NCBI GenBank assembly: GCA_947377725.1 | Contig: CANCGX010000013.1 | Location: 1-22,010 of the forward strand | Reading direction: 5' to 3' | DNA length: 22,010 nucleotides | Source of the DNA: Actinomycetota bacterium | Lineage (GTDB): Bacteria > Actinomycetota > Actinomycetes > Nanopelagicales > Nanopelagicaceae | Shown here: in pieces, positions 6,399 through 13,049 of the stretch | Numbering within the stretch: the stretch's first letter is position 1 | How the letters are laid out: each line of letters starts with the position of its first letter | The notes under the pieces: generated by a model | Databases searched by the model: none | The model's input: only the letters and a program-made list of their open reading frames with translations | What the model was told of the DNA's origin: nothing | Made by a program: the position numbers and the translations under genes

Positions 6399-6926
6399 AT
6401 GTCGAGCCTTTACGAAGAAATCAAGTCTGCACCCGCAAGTGATATTCCGGTTCGCCAAATAACAGTGAACGTTAACGGAGAACCACGTACTGCGAATGTT
6501 GAACCACGACTACTACTTGTACATTTGCTGCGCCAAGCGTTTAAGTTGACCGGTACACACAGTGGTTGCGATACGACCAACTGTGGCGCTTGCACAGTCC
6601 TTTTCGATGGTCGCCCAATCAAGAGCTGCACAATGCTGGCAGTTCAAGCAGAGGGTCATAACGTTGAAACTGTTGAAGGACTTGCTTCAGCGAGCGAACT
6701 AAATCCGATACAAGAAGGTTTCAAGCAAGAGCACGCACTTCAATGTGGTTTCTGCACTCCAGGAATGATGATGGCTGCAAAGGCTCTTCTCGAAGAGAAC
6801 CTCAACCCAACTGAAGATGAAATTCGTTGGGCGCTATCTGGAAATCTATGCCGTTGTACTGGTTATCAAAATATCGTCAAGGCAGTTCTTTGGGCTGCTG
6901 AAAAAATGCGCGCGGAACTCAACTAG
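6399..6926 (+). CDS. coxS: Carbon monoxide dehydrogenase small (2x[2Fe-2S]) subunit CoxS
   Basis: 175 residues, starting 3 nt after the coxM stop. All eight cluster cysteines are present. The plant-type ferredoxin set is Cys57, Cys62, Cys65 and Cys77 ('GCDTTNCGACTVLFDG'). The helical-domain set is Cys116, Cys119, Cys151 and Cys153 ('QCGFCTPGMMMAA' and 'NLCRCTGYQNI'). These carry electrons from the Mo-Cu site in CoxL to FAD in CoxM. The N-terminus is about 15 residues longer than minimal CoxS proteins and looks unstructured. There is no Tat or Sec signal, so the complex is cytoplasmic. Confidence 0.95.
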   Translation: MSSLYEEIKSAPASDIPVRQITVNVNGEPRTANVEPRLLLVHLLRQAFKLTGTHSGCDTTNCGACTVLFDGRPIKSCTMLAVQAEGHNVETVEGLASASELNPIQEGFKQEHALQCGFCTPGMMMAAKALLEENLNPTEDEIRWALSGNLCRCTGYQNIVKAVLWAAEKMRAELN

Positions 6927-6944
6927 GTTAGGGAGCAGAACTTA

Positions 6945-9326
6945 ATGAAACTAGACGAAGTCAAAATTGGCGGAATGGGCGCGAGCCGTCGCCGAGTTGA
7001 AGATAACCGTTTTATCCGCGGTAAAGGTAACTATGTAGATGACATCGTTCTTCCAGGAATGCTCCACATGGAGATCTTGCGCAGTCCGCTAGCTCACGCA
7101 CGTATCAAGTCAATTGATACAAGCGCTGCATGGGATATGCCAGGAGTTCGCCTTGTTCTTACAGGCGAGATGATGGCTGCACGAAACCTCGCATGGATGC
7201 CAACACTTTCATACGACACGGCAGCGGTACTTGCGACGGATAAGGTTCGTTTCCAGGGCCAAGAAGTCTGTGCAGTGATTGCGGATGACCCATATATTGC
7301 TAAAGATGCATGCGGAAAGATTGTTGTTGAATACGAAGTATTGCCACCAATTGTTAATCCAGTTCAAGCAGCGGCGCCAGATGCAGTGCAGATTCGCGAT
7401 GACAAAGCCGGTCAAGTTGGAAACAAGGTTTTCGACTGGGAAATTGGCGATAAGGCACGCACCGATAAAGCTTTTGCAGATGCAGATGTAGTCTCTAAAA
7501 TCGAACTTCACTATCCACGTACACACCCATCTCCAATGGAGACTTGTGGATCACTTGCTGATTACGATCGTGCAACTGGAAAGTTGACTGTCTATATGAC
7601 ATCACAGGCTCCACATATCGTGCGTGCCGCTGTCGCAATGGTTGCAGAACTTCCAGAACAGAACATTCGTATCGTCACACCAGATATTGGTGGCGGTTTC
7701 GGAAATAAGGTTCCAATTTATCCAGGCTACGTCATTGCAATTCTCGCTTCAATATTGACTGAGAAGCCAGTTAAGTGGATTGAAGATAAGACTGGTAACT
7801 TGACCTCAACTGGCTTTGGTCGCGATGTCTACCTTAAGGGCGAAATGGCGATGCGCAAAGATGGAAAGATCCTTGGCGTTCGCATGAATACGATCTCAGA
7901 CCACGGAGCATTCTTTGCAGATGCACAACCAAGTAAGTTTAAAATTGGCTTGATGCACTCTGCGTTTGCTGCTTATGACATTCCAACAGCACATATGTTC
8001 GCAACTGGTTACTACACCAATAAGGCACCAGGTGGAGTTGCGTATCGTTGTTCATTCCGTGTCACTGAAGCCATGTTCTTCCAAGAGCGCATGGTGCAAG
8101 CAGCAGCTGATGATCTCGGCATGGATCAAGCAGAGTTCCGCCGCATTAACTTTGTGAAGGATGAACAGCATCCACACCGCACAGCGTTCGGATTCCTTAC
8201 TGACTCAGGTCAGTACGAGAAGTGCCTCGATATCGGATTGGAAGCAATCGGATATAAGAACTTCGCTGCTGAAAAGGCAGAAGCAGCAAAGCGTGGACGC
8301 CTTCTTGGCATCGGAATCTCAACGATGACTGAACCATTGGGCGCTGGTAACAGCCGTGAGTACGACATCTTAGGTATCAAAATGTTTGACTCTGCCGAGC
8401 TTCGCATTCACATGTCTGGTAAGGCGCTATTGCGCACAGGTTCACGTGGACAAGGAACTGGCCACGAAACAACATGGGCACAGATTGTCGCTCACGAACT
8501 TGGAATACCTGCAGATGACATCCTCGTTGAAGAAGGCGATACCGACACAGCTCCATTCGGTATGGGTACTTACGCATCTCGTTCAACTCCCGTAGCAGGT
8601 GCTGCGATTGCAATGGTTGCTCGTAAAGTTCGCGCTAAGGCTCGCAAGCTTGCTGCTCACCTACTTGAAGTATCTGAAGAAGATATCGAATGGGAGCTAG
8701 GTCGCTTCTACGTTCGTGGAAATCAAGAACGTGGCGTAACTATTCAGGAGTGTGCAATGGCCGCCTACAGCAATATGCCAGATGGCATGGAGCCAGGGCT
8801 TGAGAACGTCGCTTACTACGATCCTCCCAACCTTACATGGCCATTTGCGTGTTACATCGCAAAGGTAGAGATTGATCCCGAGACAGGTGTTTGGGATGTA
8901 TTGCAATTCGTTGCTGTAGATGACTGCGGTGTTCGTATCAACCCAATGATTGTCGAAGGACAAATCATGGGTGGTCTCACCGAGGCGTACGCAATGGCAA
9001 ATATGCAATATCAAACTTACGATGAAGAAGGAAACATCATCGGCGGTAACTACATGGACTTCTTGCTTCCAACAGCGTGGGAAACACCAGGCTTTGAATT
9101 GTACGAAGTTGTAACACCGTGCCCTCACCATCCAATTGGTGCAAAAGGTGTTGGTGAATGTGCAACTGTTGGTGGACCAGCAGCATTCGTAAACGCTGTC
9201 ATGGATGCACTTAAGGACAAGGGTGTTCGTAATATTGATATGCCTTTAATGCCTAATCGTGTCTACGAAGCGCTCACAACAGGTAAAGATGTTTACGGTA
9301 TGCCACCAGTACGGAGCGGCAACTAA
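6945..9326 (+). CDS. coxL: Carbon monoxide dehydrogenase large subunit CoxL, form I
   Basis: 793 residues (about 800 is usual). This is the catalytic subunit: CO + H2O to CO2 + 2 e- + 2 H+ at a [CuSMoO2] site with MCD. The decisive motif is 'GGVAYRCSFR' (364-373). AYxCSFR is the form I signature, with Cys369 matching the Cu-ligand Cys388 of the Oligotropha carboxidovorans enzyme. Form II and xanthine-dehydrogenase-like proteins have AYRGAGR or other loops. Also present are 'GGGFGNKVPIYPGYV' (about 249-263) and the base Glu in 'GAKGVGEC' (Glu738, matching Glu763). The residue after this Glu is Cys. An SD-like GGGAG precedes the ATG, 18 nt after coxS. Misannotation as xanthine dehydrogenase is possible by similarity but contradicted by the loop. 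Confidence 0.95.
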   Translation: MKLDEVKIGGMGASRRRVEDNRFIRGKGNYVDDIVLPGMLHMEILRSPLAHARIKSIDTSAAWDMPGVRLVLTGEMMAARNLAWMPTLSYDTAAVLATDKVRFQGQEVCAVIADDPYIAKDACGKIVVEYEVLPPIVNPVQAAAPDAVQIRDDKAGQVGNKVFDWEIGDKARTDKAFADADVVSKIELHYPRTHPSPMETCGSLADYDRATGKLTVYMTSQAPHIVRAAVAMVAELPEQNIRIVTPDIGGGFGNKVPIYPGYVIAILASILTEKPVKWIEDKTGNLTSTGFGRDVYLKGEMAMRKDGKILGVRMNTISDHGAFFADAQPSKFKIGLMHSAFAAYDIPTAHMFATGYYTNKAPGGVAYRCSFRVTEAMFFQERMVQAAADDLGMDQAEFRRINFVKDEQHPHRTAFGFLTDSGQYEKCLDIGLEAIGYKNFAAEKAEAAKRGRLLGIGISTMTEPLGAGNSREYDILGIKMFDSAELRIHMSGKALLRTGSRGQGTGHETTWAQIVAHELGIPADDILVEEGDTDTAPFGMGTYASRSTPVAGAAIAMVARKVRAKARKLAAHLLEVSEEDIEWELGRFYVRGNQERGVTIQECAMAAYSNMPDGMEPGLENVAYYDPPNLTWPFACYIAKVEIDPETGVWDVLQFVAVDDCGVRINPMIVEGQIMGGLTEAYAMANMQYQTYDEEGNIIGGNYMDFLLPTAWETPGFELYEVVTPCPHHPIGAKGVGECATVGGPAAFVNAVMDALKDKGVRNIDMPLMPNRVYEALTTGKDVYGMPPVRSGN

Positions 9327-9329
9327 CAC

Positions 9330-10292
9330 ATGTCTTTTAATCCAGTCGAAGGTATGGGCGTCATGGAGCGCGCAGTCGAACTCACTAATAGCGGTGAATC
9401 ATTTGTGATGGCGACTGTCGTGTGGCGCCAAGGTCCTTCTTCTGGACAGAGCGGATCACGAGCAATCATTACCTCTGATGGAAAGTTGCATGGATGGATT
9501 GGCGGGGCGTGTGCTGAGCCAGTCCTTATCCGTGAAGCGAAAAAGGTGATGGAAGTTGGAAAAGCACAGCTGATTTGGCTTGGACAGGAAGCCGATTTTA
9601 AAGGGATGCATGTTCCTGATGGAGTCATCACTGTTCCGATGGCATGCCAGAGCGAAGGCGCACTTCAAATTTATGTCGAACCAGTTCAAGCATCACCGCA
9701 GGTAACGATTGTTGGGCGCTCGCCAATGGCAGTGACACTCAAGCAACTTATCGAGGTTTTGAATTGGCGGGTACAGCTTCTTGATTTTGCTGATTTCACT
9801 TCAAGCATGGTTAATTCTTCATCTGTAGTCGTCATTGCAACGCAAGGCCATGGTGATGAAGAAGCAACAGAGACGGCGCTACCGGCAGCTCCTGCATATC
9901 TCGGCGTCGTTGCATCACGTAAGCGTGGAGCGGCAGTTCTCTCATACTTGGTGGATCGCGGCTTTACTAAAAAACAGATAGATTCGGTTGAATTACCAGC
10001 AGGTCTAGATCTCGGACATACAACACACCGCGAGATGGCAGTCTCAATTCTCGCGCAACTGGTTCAACTCCGTGCCGCTGGATCTCTGACACAGAAGGCA
10101 ACACCAAACTTGCTTCAGATGGCTCAGCCAACTGAGGTTATCGACTTGGTTTGTGGAATGACTGTAGCTGCTGAAAAATCAAATCGTCCCTTTGAATATG
10201 AAGGAACGACCTATTACTTCTGTGCGCCAGGGTGTCGTACAACGTTTGAAAAAGATCCATCCTCATTCATCAATCAGGAGGCAAAATGCTAA
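9330..10292 (+). CDS. XdhC-family protein fused to a C-terminal YHS domain (CoxF-like)
   Basis: 320 residues, 3 nt after coxL. Residues 1-~120 form the XdhC/CoxI domain, with 'GGACAEPVL' (58-66) in place of GGCVEGAI, so the Cys is retained. Residues ~130-245 form the Rossmann domain ('QVTIVGRSPMAV', 'YLGVVASRKRG' and 'GLDLGHTTHREMAVSIL'). Residues ~269-320 are a YHS domain: 'LVCGMTVAAEK' (Cys275) and 'YYFCAPGCRTTFEKDP' (Cys298, Cys302), with a terminal KC. YHS domains are small metal-binding modules, often next to copper-handling proteins. XdhC-family CoxF/CoxI proteins assist cofactor maturation. The fusion suggests one protein acting on both the Mo sulfur and the Cu of the CODH site (inference). 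It overlaps coxG by 7 nt, so the two are translationally coupled. Confidence 0.88.
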   Translation: MSFNPVEGMGVMERAVELTNSGESFVMATVVWRQGPSSGQSGSRAIITSDGKLHGWIGGACAEPVLIREAKKVMEVGKAQLIWLGQEADFKGMHVPDGVITVPMACQSEGALQIYVEPVQASPQVTIVGRSPMAVTLKQLIEVLNWRVQLLDFADFTSSMVNSSSVVVIATQGHGDEEATETALPAAPAYLGVVASRKRGAAVLSYLVDRGFTKKQIDSVELPAGLDLGHTTHREMAVSILAQLVQLRAAGSLTQKATPNLLQMAQPTEVIDLVCGMTVAAEKSNRPFEYEGTTYYFCAPGCRTTFEKDPSSFINQEAKC

Positions 10293-10873
10293 TCTCGCAG
10301 ACGATAGTCGTTGATCAACCGATCGACGATGTATGGAAATTCTTTGATGATATTCCACAACTAGCAGCATGTATTCCTGGTGCTGACCTAACCGACAAGC
10401 TTGGAACAGATCACTACGGTGGAGATGTCATCATTTCTGCAGGTCCAGTGAAACTTGAATTTGCGGGACAGGCAAAGGTAGCCAGCCGCGATAATGCCAA
10501 GAAGACAATTACTCTCGATGCATCTGGCTCAGATAAGAAAGGCCGCGGAGAAGCGCAAGCAATTCTCGTTGCAGCGCTCAACCCGGTTGCCGGTGGAACT
10601 TCAGTAAAGATTTCACTCGATCTCGTAGTTTCCGGTGCCGCTGCTCAATTTGGACGAGGACTTATTGCGGATGTAACAGCAGTTTTGGTTAATCAGACAG
10701 CTGGCAGCATGCAAGCGCGTATGAAGGCAATCGAAATGGGTCTTGATCCAAATACTGTTGGTGGTCCAAAAGCTGCGAGCGGTGTTGCGATTGCAATGAC
10801 AGTTGTAAAGAAGGCAGCGACAAGAGTCTTCTCGCGCTTCTTCCTTCCATATCAACCAGTAGCACGTCGATAA
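10286..10873 (+). CDS. coxG: CoxG, SRPBCC-fold membrane recruitment protein for CODH
   Basis: 195 residues with a perfect AGGAGG 5 nt before the ATG, which overlaps the end of the preceding gene. The N-terminal ~145 residues match the CoxG/SRPBCC pattern: 'VDQPIDDVWKFFDDIPQLAA' near the start, then 'CIPGADL', 'AGPVKLEFAGQA' and 'VSGAAAQFGRGLIADV'. The C-terminal ~35 residues ('VAIAMTVVKKAATRVFSRFF') form a hydrophobic-basic helix that could lie on the membrane. In O. carboxidovorans, CoxG is reported to anchor CODH to the cytoplasmic membrane. Here it is followed after 20 nt by five small membrane proteins, which strengthens a membrane-docking role for this part of the operon. Confidence 0.9.
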   Translation: MLISQTIVVDQPIDDVWKFFDDIPQLAACIPGADLTDKLGTDHYGGDVIISAGPVKLEFAGQAKVASRDNAKKTITLDASGSDKKGRGEAQAILVAALNPVAGGTSVKISLDLVVSGAAAQFGRGLIADVTAVLVNQTAGSMQARMKAIEMGLDPNTVGGPKAASGVAIAMTVVKKAATRVFSRFFLPYQPVARR

Positions 10874-10893
10874 CGAGAGAGAAAGGAAAACAA

Positions 10894-11148
10894 ATGAGTC
10901 TTTGGGGAATCGGAAATCTGGTTCTGTTAGTTGTCATCGTTCCAGTTCTCGTTGCACTACTCAACTCGGTCCTTGGGCCGCTAGAGCGCATTCGTGGGGC
11001 AGCAGATGATGCACTAGGCGGAGGAGTCGCTTTGATTGGCGAACTAAACACCACACCAGAATTACTTTCGAAGACAGATAACGTCATCAAGGAAGTGGCT
11101 AACGGAGCAGTTCGTTACGCCGGTCCAGTTTCTAAGTTGCTGGGATAG
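10894..11148 (+). CDS. Small membrane protein 1 of 5 in the cox operon
   Basis: 84 residues with an AAAGGAAAA ribosome site. One N-terminal membrane helix (about 5-27, 'IGNLVLLVVIVPVLVALLNS') is followed by a helical soluble tail. The tail holds 'RIRGAADDALGGGVALIGEL', a segment echoed in the next gene (ALEGGVAVIV), so the two are probably paralogues. There are no cysteines and no known domain, and I do not recognise a family. It lies between coxG and four similar small membrane genes with 10-nt spacing. A role in tethering CODH or linking it to the quinone pool is inferred from position and topology only. Confidence 0.82.
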   Translation: MSLWGIGNLVLLVVIVPVLVALLNSVLGPLERIRGAADDALGGGVALIGELNTTPELLSKTDNVIKEVANGAVRYAGPVSKLLG

Positions 11149-11158
11149 GGGAGAGAAG

Positions 11159-11386
11159 ATGCCACAACAAGCAGTATTTACTTTAATTTTAGCGACGCTC
11201 ATTATTGCCGCTGCAGCCCTTGGGTTGTCTCGAGTGATCTTGCACTTGCGTGCAGTTGTTAAATCACTCGATGCTCTTGAAGGCGGAGTAGCAGTAATCG
11301 TTGCTAAGACTGCAACAGTCCCATCTGTTGTATCTTCAGTAAACGCCAGCCTCAAGCCAGTACGCGACTTCGCGGAATCGATCTAG
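11159..11386 (+). CDS. Small membrane protein 2 of 5 in the cox operon
   Basis: 75 residues, 10 nt after the previous stop, with AGGGGAGAG before the ATG. The membrane helix is at about 6-26 ('VFTLILATLIIAAAALGLSR'). The tail 'LRAVVKSLDALEGGVAVIVA' and then 'TATVPSVVSSVNASLKP' lines up with the tail of protein 1 (ALGGGVALI, NTTPELL). It is the shortest of the five. No cysteines or motif of known function; family not recognised. Codon use and composition look like the neighbouring cox genes, so it seems a long-standing operon member rather than a recent arrival. Confidence 0.8.
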   Translation: MPQQAVFTLILATLIIAAAALGLSRVILHLRAVVKSLDALEGGVAVIVAKTATVPSVVSSVNASLKPVRDFAESI

Positions 11387-11397
11387 GGGGGGTAATC

Positions 11398-11652
11398 ATG
11401 GACTTCACTAATCACACAGGTTGGCTCGTGGGTTACGTCATTGCAACAGTAGTTGTACTTGTCGTTGTTGCTCTCGTAGTCCCAATCTTGCTTCTTGCTC
11501 ACAAAATTGGTGGACAAGCACAGCGCATCAACTCAGGTCTTGAAGGAGCGGTTGTAAATACTGCCGGCCTTAAGGGACTTAAGGTAACTATCGCATCGGC
11601 TACTGCGATTGTTGCTGGCCTCAATCGTGGCCGTACGAAGTTGGGAGGCTAA
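11398..11652 (+). CDS. Small membrane protein 3 of 5 in the cox operon
   Basis: 84 residues with an unusually G-rich ribosome site (AGGGGGG) before the ATG. The membrane helix is longer, at about 10-33 ('VGYVIATVVVLVVVALVVPI'). The tail contains 'QRINSGLEGAVVNTAGLKGL', which keeps the same 'I..(A/G)L.G.V' pattern as proteins 1 and 2 and ends in a basic segment (LNRGRTKLGG). The positive tail suggests the soluble part faces the cytoplasm, where CODH sits (positive-inside rule; inference). Family not recognised. Confidence 0.8.
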   Translation: MDFTNHTGWLVGYVIATVVVLVVVALVVPILLLAHKIGGQAQRINSGLEGAVVNTAGLKGLKVTIASATAIVAGLNRGRTKLGG

Positions 11653-11656
11653 GCAG

Positions 11657-11932
11657 ATGGATTCAAATACTCACTCACTCTGGGTTTTAGCAAATATTCT
11701 TGGTGCAGTCGTAGTTGTGGCAGTCGCTGCGCTATTGACTATCCTGGTTCTGCTAGTTCGAGTTATTGATAAGCGAGTTACACAGATTCGCGCAACCCTC
11801 ACTTCTGCTAAGGCAAATACTGCCAATACTGCGCTCATCAATGAGACAGCAGCTGCGGTAGATGCAGTTCTTGCAGAGGGCCTGGAACACCACTTATTCC
11901 TCGGACGTGTATTGGATAAGGTGCGCTCATGA
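11657..11932 (+). CDS. Small membrane protein 4 of 5 in the cox operon
   Basis: 91 residues from the ATG at 11657, 4 nt after the previous stop; its GGGAGG ribosome site lies inside the end of that gene. A start further back at 11609 would overlap the previous gene by 44 nt and adds nothing conserved. The membrane helix is at about 8-34 ('ANILGAVVVVAVAALLTILV'). It is followed by a helical Ala/Thr-rich tail ('VTQIRATLTSAKANTANTAL') and a conserved-looking end 'HHLFLGRVLDKVRS'. The two adjacent His residues are the only obvious potential metal ligands in the five proteins. Its stop overlaps the next start (ATGA). Confidence 0.8.
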   Translation: MDSNTHSLWVLANILGAVVVVAVAALLTILVLLVRVIDKRVTQIRATLTSAKANTANTALINETAAAVDAVLAEGLEHHLFLGRVLDKVRS

Positions 11933-12291
11933 ACAGCCTTCAACTTTTCTCGGTTATTGATATCACCGCACTCATTGCGGGCCTTGCAATTTACCTATTT
12001 ATCGTAGGCCGTCAGCTTGCAGCAGTTGCAGTAAAGCTCGAAGAAGCGGCTGACCTTGTCTGGGAGATTAAGCACGATGCTGACACCATCGAGCCAGGCC
12101 TCGAGCGCATTAACAGAACTGGTGGAGTAGTCGCTGGTGCACTTCCACTTCTATACGGATTCGCTGAAGCAATCGTTGTAGGTGCCACTTATGTGCCAGA
12201 ACCTGAGAACACAGCGCCTAAGCCAAATTTCCCTGCAATGGGAACTCGTCGCTCACGTCTCTTTGATGGCGTCGGTGTAAAGATCGATTAG
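11929..12291 (+). CDS. Small membrane protein 5 of 5 in the cox operon
   Basis: 120 residues, overlapping the previous gene by 4 nt (ATGA), so translation is coupled. The membrane helix is at about 11-30 ('DITALIAGLAIYLFIVGRQL'). Next comes a charged helix 'LEEAADLVWEIKHDADTIEP' and the tail pattern 'LERINRTGGVVAGALPLLYG' that resembles the 'RI....GGGVALI' region of protein 1. The C-terminal ~35 residues are a Pro-rich basic extension (PEPENTAPKPNFP, then GTRRSRLFDGV) not found in the others. This is the last gene of the cox operon, ending 3 nt before the converging minus-strand gene. Unknown family; the extension may be a docking tail (guess). Confidence 0.82.
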   Translation: MNSLQLFSVIDITALIAGLAIYLFIVGRQLAAVAVKLEEAADLVWEIKHDADTIEPGLERINRTGGVVAGALPLLYGFAEAIVVGATYVPEPENTAPKPNFPAMGTRRSRLFDGVGVKID

Positions 12292-12294
12292 ATT

Positions 12295-12738
12295 TTACTG
12301 ATCGCGATTATTTGGATCGCGACCAGTGGTCAATGGGTCGGTGAATGCATTTGAGTATTCGCCGATCCATTCGTCTTTCCAAGCTTGATCGTATTTCTCT
12401 AGATTACAACTTGGTTCGTATACCGCCATCAATTCATGTGAAATTTGTTCGCGGTGGCGAAGTGTTCCGCCAGGAATATCAAACCAGCACACATGCAGAT
12501 TAAATTTATTTCCGGCACGTGCAATCCATGCTGCAGAACGCGGGTGTTTGAAAGGAAAACCTTCAGTGCTTAGATCCGCGCTTTGGCCAACATAGATAAT
12601 TGAAAACTCTTGAGGTTTATTCACAGAGTCATTGAGACACATCACGGCGTAGACGGCTGCAACTTTAGGCGCTGTCCAGCCCGCAAGGGCGCGCGGGCCT
12701 TCAAATGGATAGCCAGCAAGTGAGCCAAGTCGAATCAT
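12295..12738 (-). CDS. GIY-YIG-like fold protein, active site degenerate
   Basis: 147 residues. The order of elements resembles a GIY-YIG domain: 'AAVYAVM' (27-33; cf. GIY), 'SIIYVGQSADL' (46-56; cf. YIG) and 'EQISHELMAVYEPSCNLEKY' (97-116; cf. the catalytic Glu helix with YxPxxN). The Arg normally found about 10 residues after YIG is not in place ('DLSTEGFPFKH'), so nuclease activity is doubtful. It is the last gene of the minus-strand unit 84-aa/coxD/coxE/95-aa and overlaps the 95-aa gene by one base (TAATG), which implies coupled translation. Why such a protein travels with CODH maturation genes is unclear. The family call rests on motif reading, so it is moderate. Confidence 0.7.
   Translation of the reverse strand: MIRLGSLAGYPFEGPRALAGWTAPKVAAVYAVMCLNDSVNKPQEFSIIYVGQSADLSTEGFPFKHPRSAAWIARAGNKFNLHVCWFDIPGGTLRHREQISHELMAVYEPSCNLEKYDQAWKDEWIGEYSNAFTDPLTTGRDPNNRDQ
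12299..12323. terminator. Weak candidate hairpin between convergent operons
   Basis: A 7-bp inverted repeat TCGCGAT/ATCGCGA (about 12302-12308 and 12316-12322, 7-nt loop) sits where the cox operon meets the converging GIY-YIG-like gene, overlapping that gene's 3' end. Neither strand has a good T-run, so intrinsic termination is doubtful. Confidence 0.25.
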
Positions 12739-13025
12739 TAATCGATGCCGTCTTCCCAGTCATCATCTTCCGACATGGTTTCGGCCTTGATAATTTCAAA
12801 GATAGGTAGCTTTGCAGTTCTTACTGCTTCATTGAAAATTACGAGAGCTGCATCGACAGCGATATCAGAGCTTGGCGCTTCGACAATTATTTGAGCACCA
12901 TAGCCAGTTGTGCCAGCACCGGATGCAAAGCCGCTATGAACCGCTACGGCATCGGCAAGCTCTACTATCTCTTCGAGAGTAACGATGCGATCGCCCTCGG
13001 CAAAGATTGAAACGCTGAACTTCAT
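12738..13025 (-). CDS. Small unknown protein between coxE and the GIY-YIG-like gene
   Basis: 95 residues. It starts MKFSVSIFAEGDRIVTLEEI, then has a Gly-rich turn 'VHSGFASGAGTTGYGAQIIV' (about 29-48). A helix 'IAVDAALVIFNEAVRTAKLP' and a strongly acidic tail (SEDDDWEDGID) follow. The alpha-beta pattern is that of a small compact cytoplasmic domain, perhaps ferredoxin-like, with no cysteines or signal. It begins 24 nt after coxE and overlaps the GIY-YIG-like gene by one base. The pair could be a functional couple; a toxin-antitoxin reading was considered but has no motif support. Family not recognised. Confidence 0.8.
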   Translation of the reverse strand: MKFSVSIFAEGDRIVTLEEIVELADAVAVHSGFASGAGTTGYGAQIIVEAPSSDIAVDAALVIFNEAVRTAKLPIFEIIKAETMSEDDDWEDGID

Positions 13026-13049
13026 TTTCGGGATTCCTGTCTTCTCTTA

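Noticed and set aside
7209..9131. Several 70-144-codon antisense frames inside coxL
   Set aside because: They are shadows of the coxL reading frame; coxL motifs account for the sequence throughout.
6945..9326. Annotation of the large subunit as xanthine dehydrogenase or a form II CoxL-like protein
   Set aside because: The active-site loop is AYRCSFR and gene order is M-S-L with coxD, coxE and coxG; these point to form I CODH. The XdhC-family genes alone do not imply xanthine dehydrogenase.
12295..13025. Toxin-antitoxin reading of the 95-aa/GIY-YIG-like pair
   Set aside because: The small-gene pair and coupling look similar, but there is no DNA-binding antitoxin motif and the nuclease site seems degenerate.
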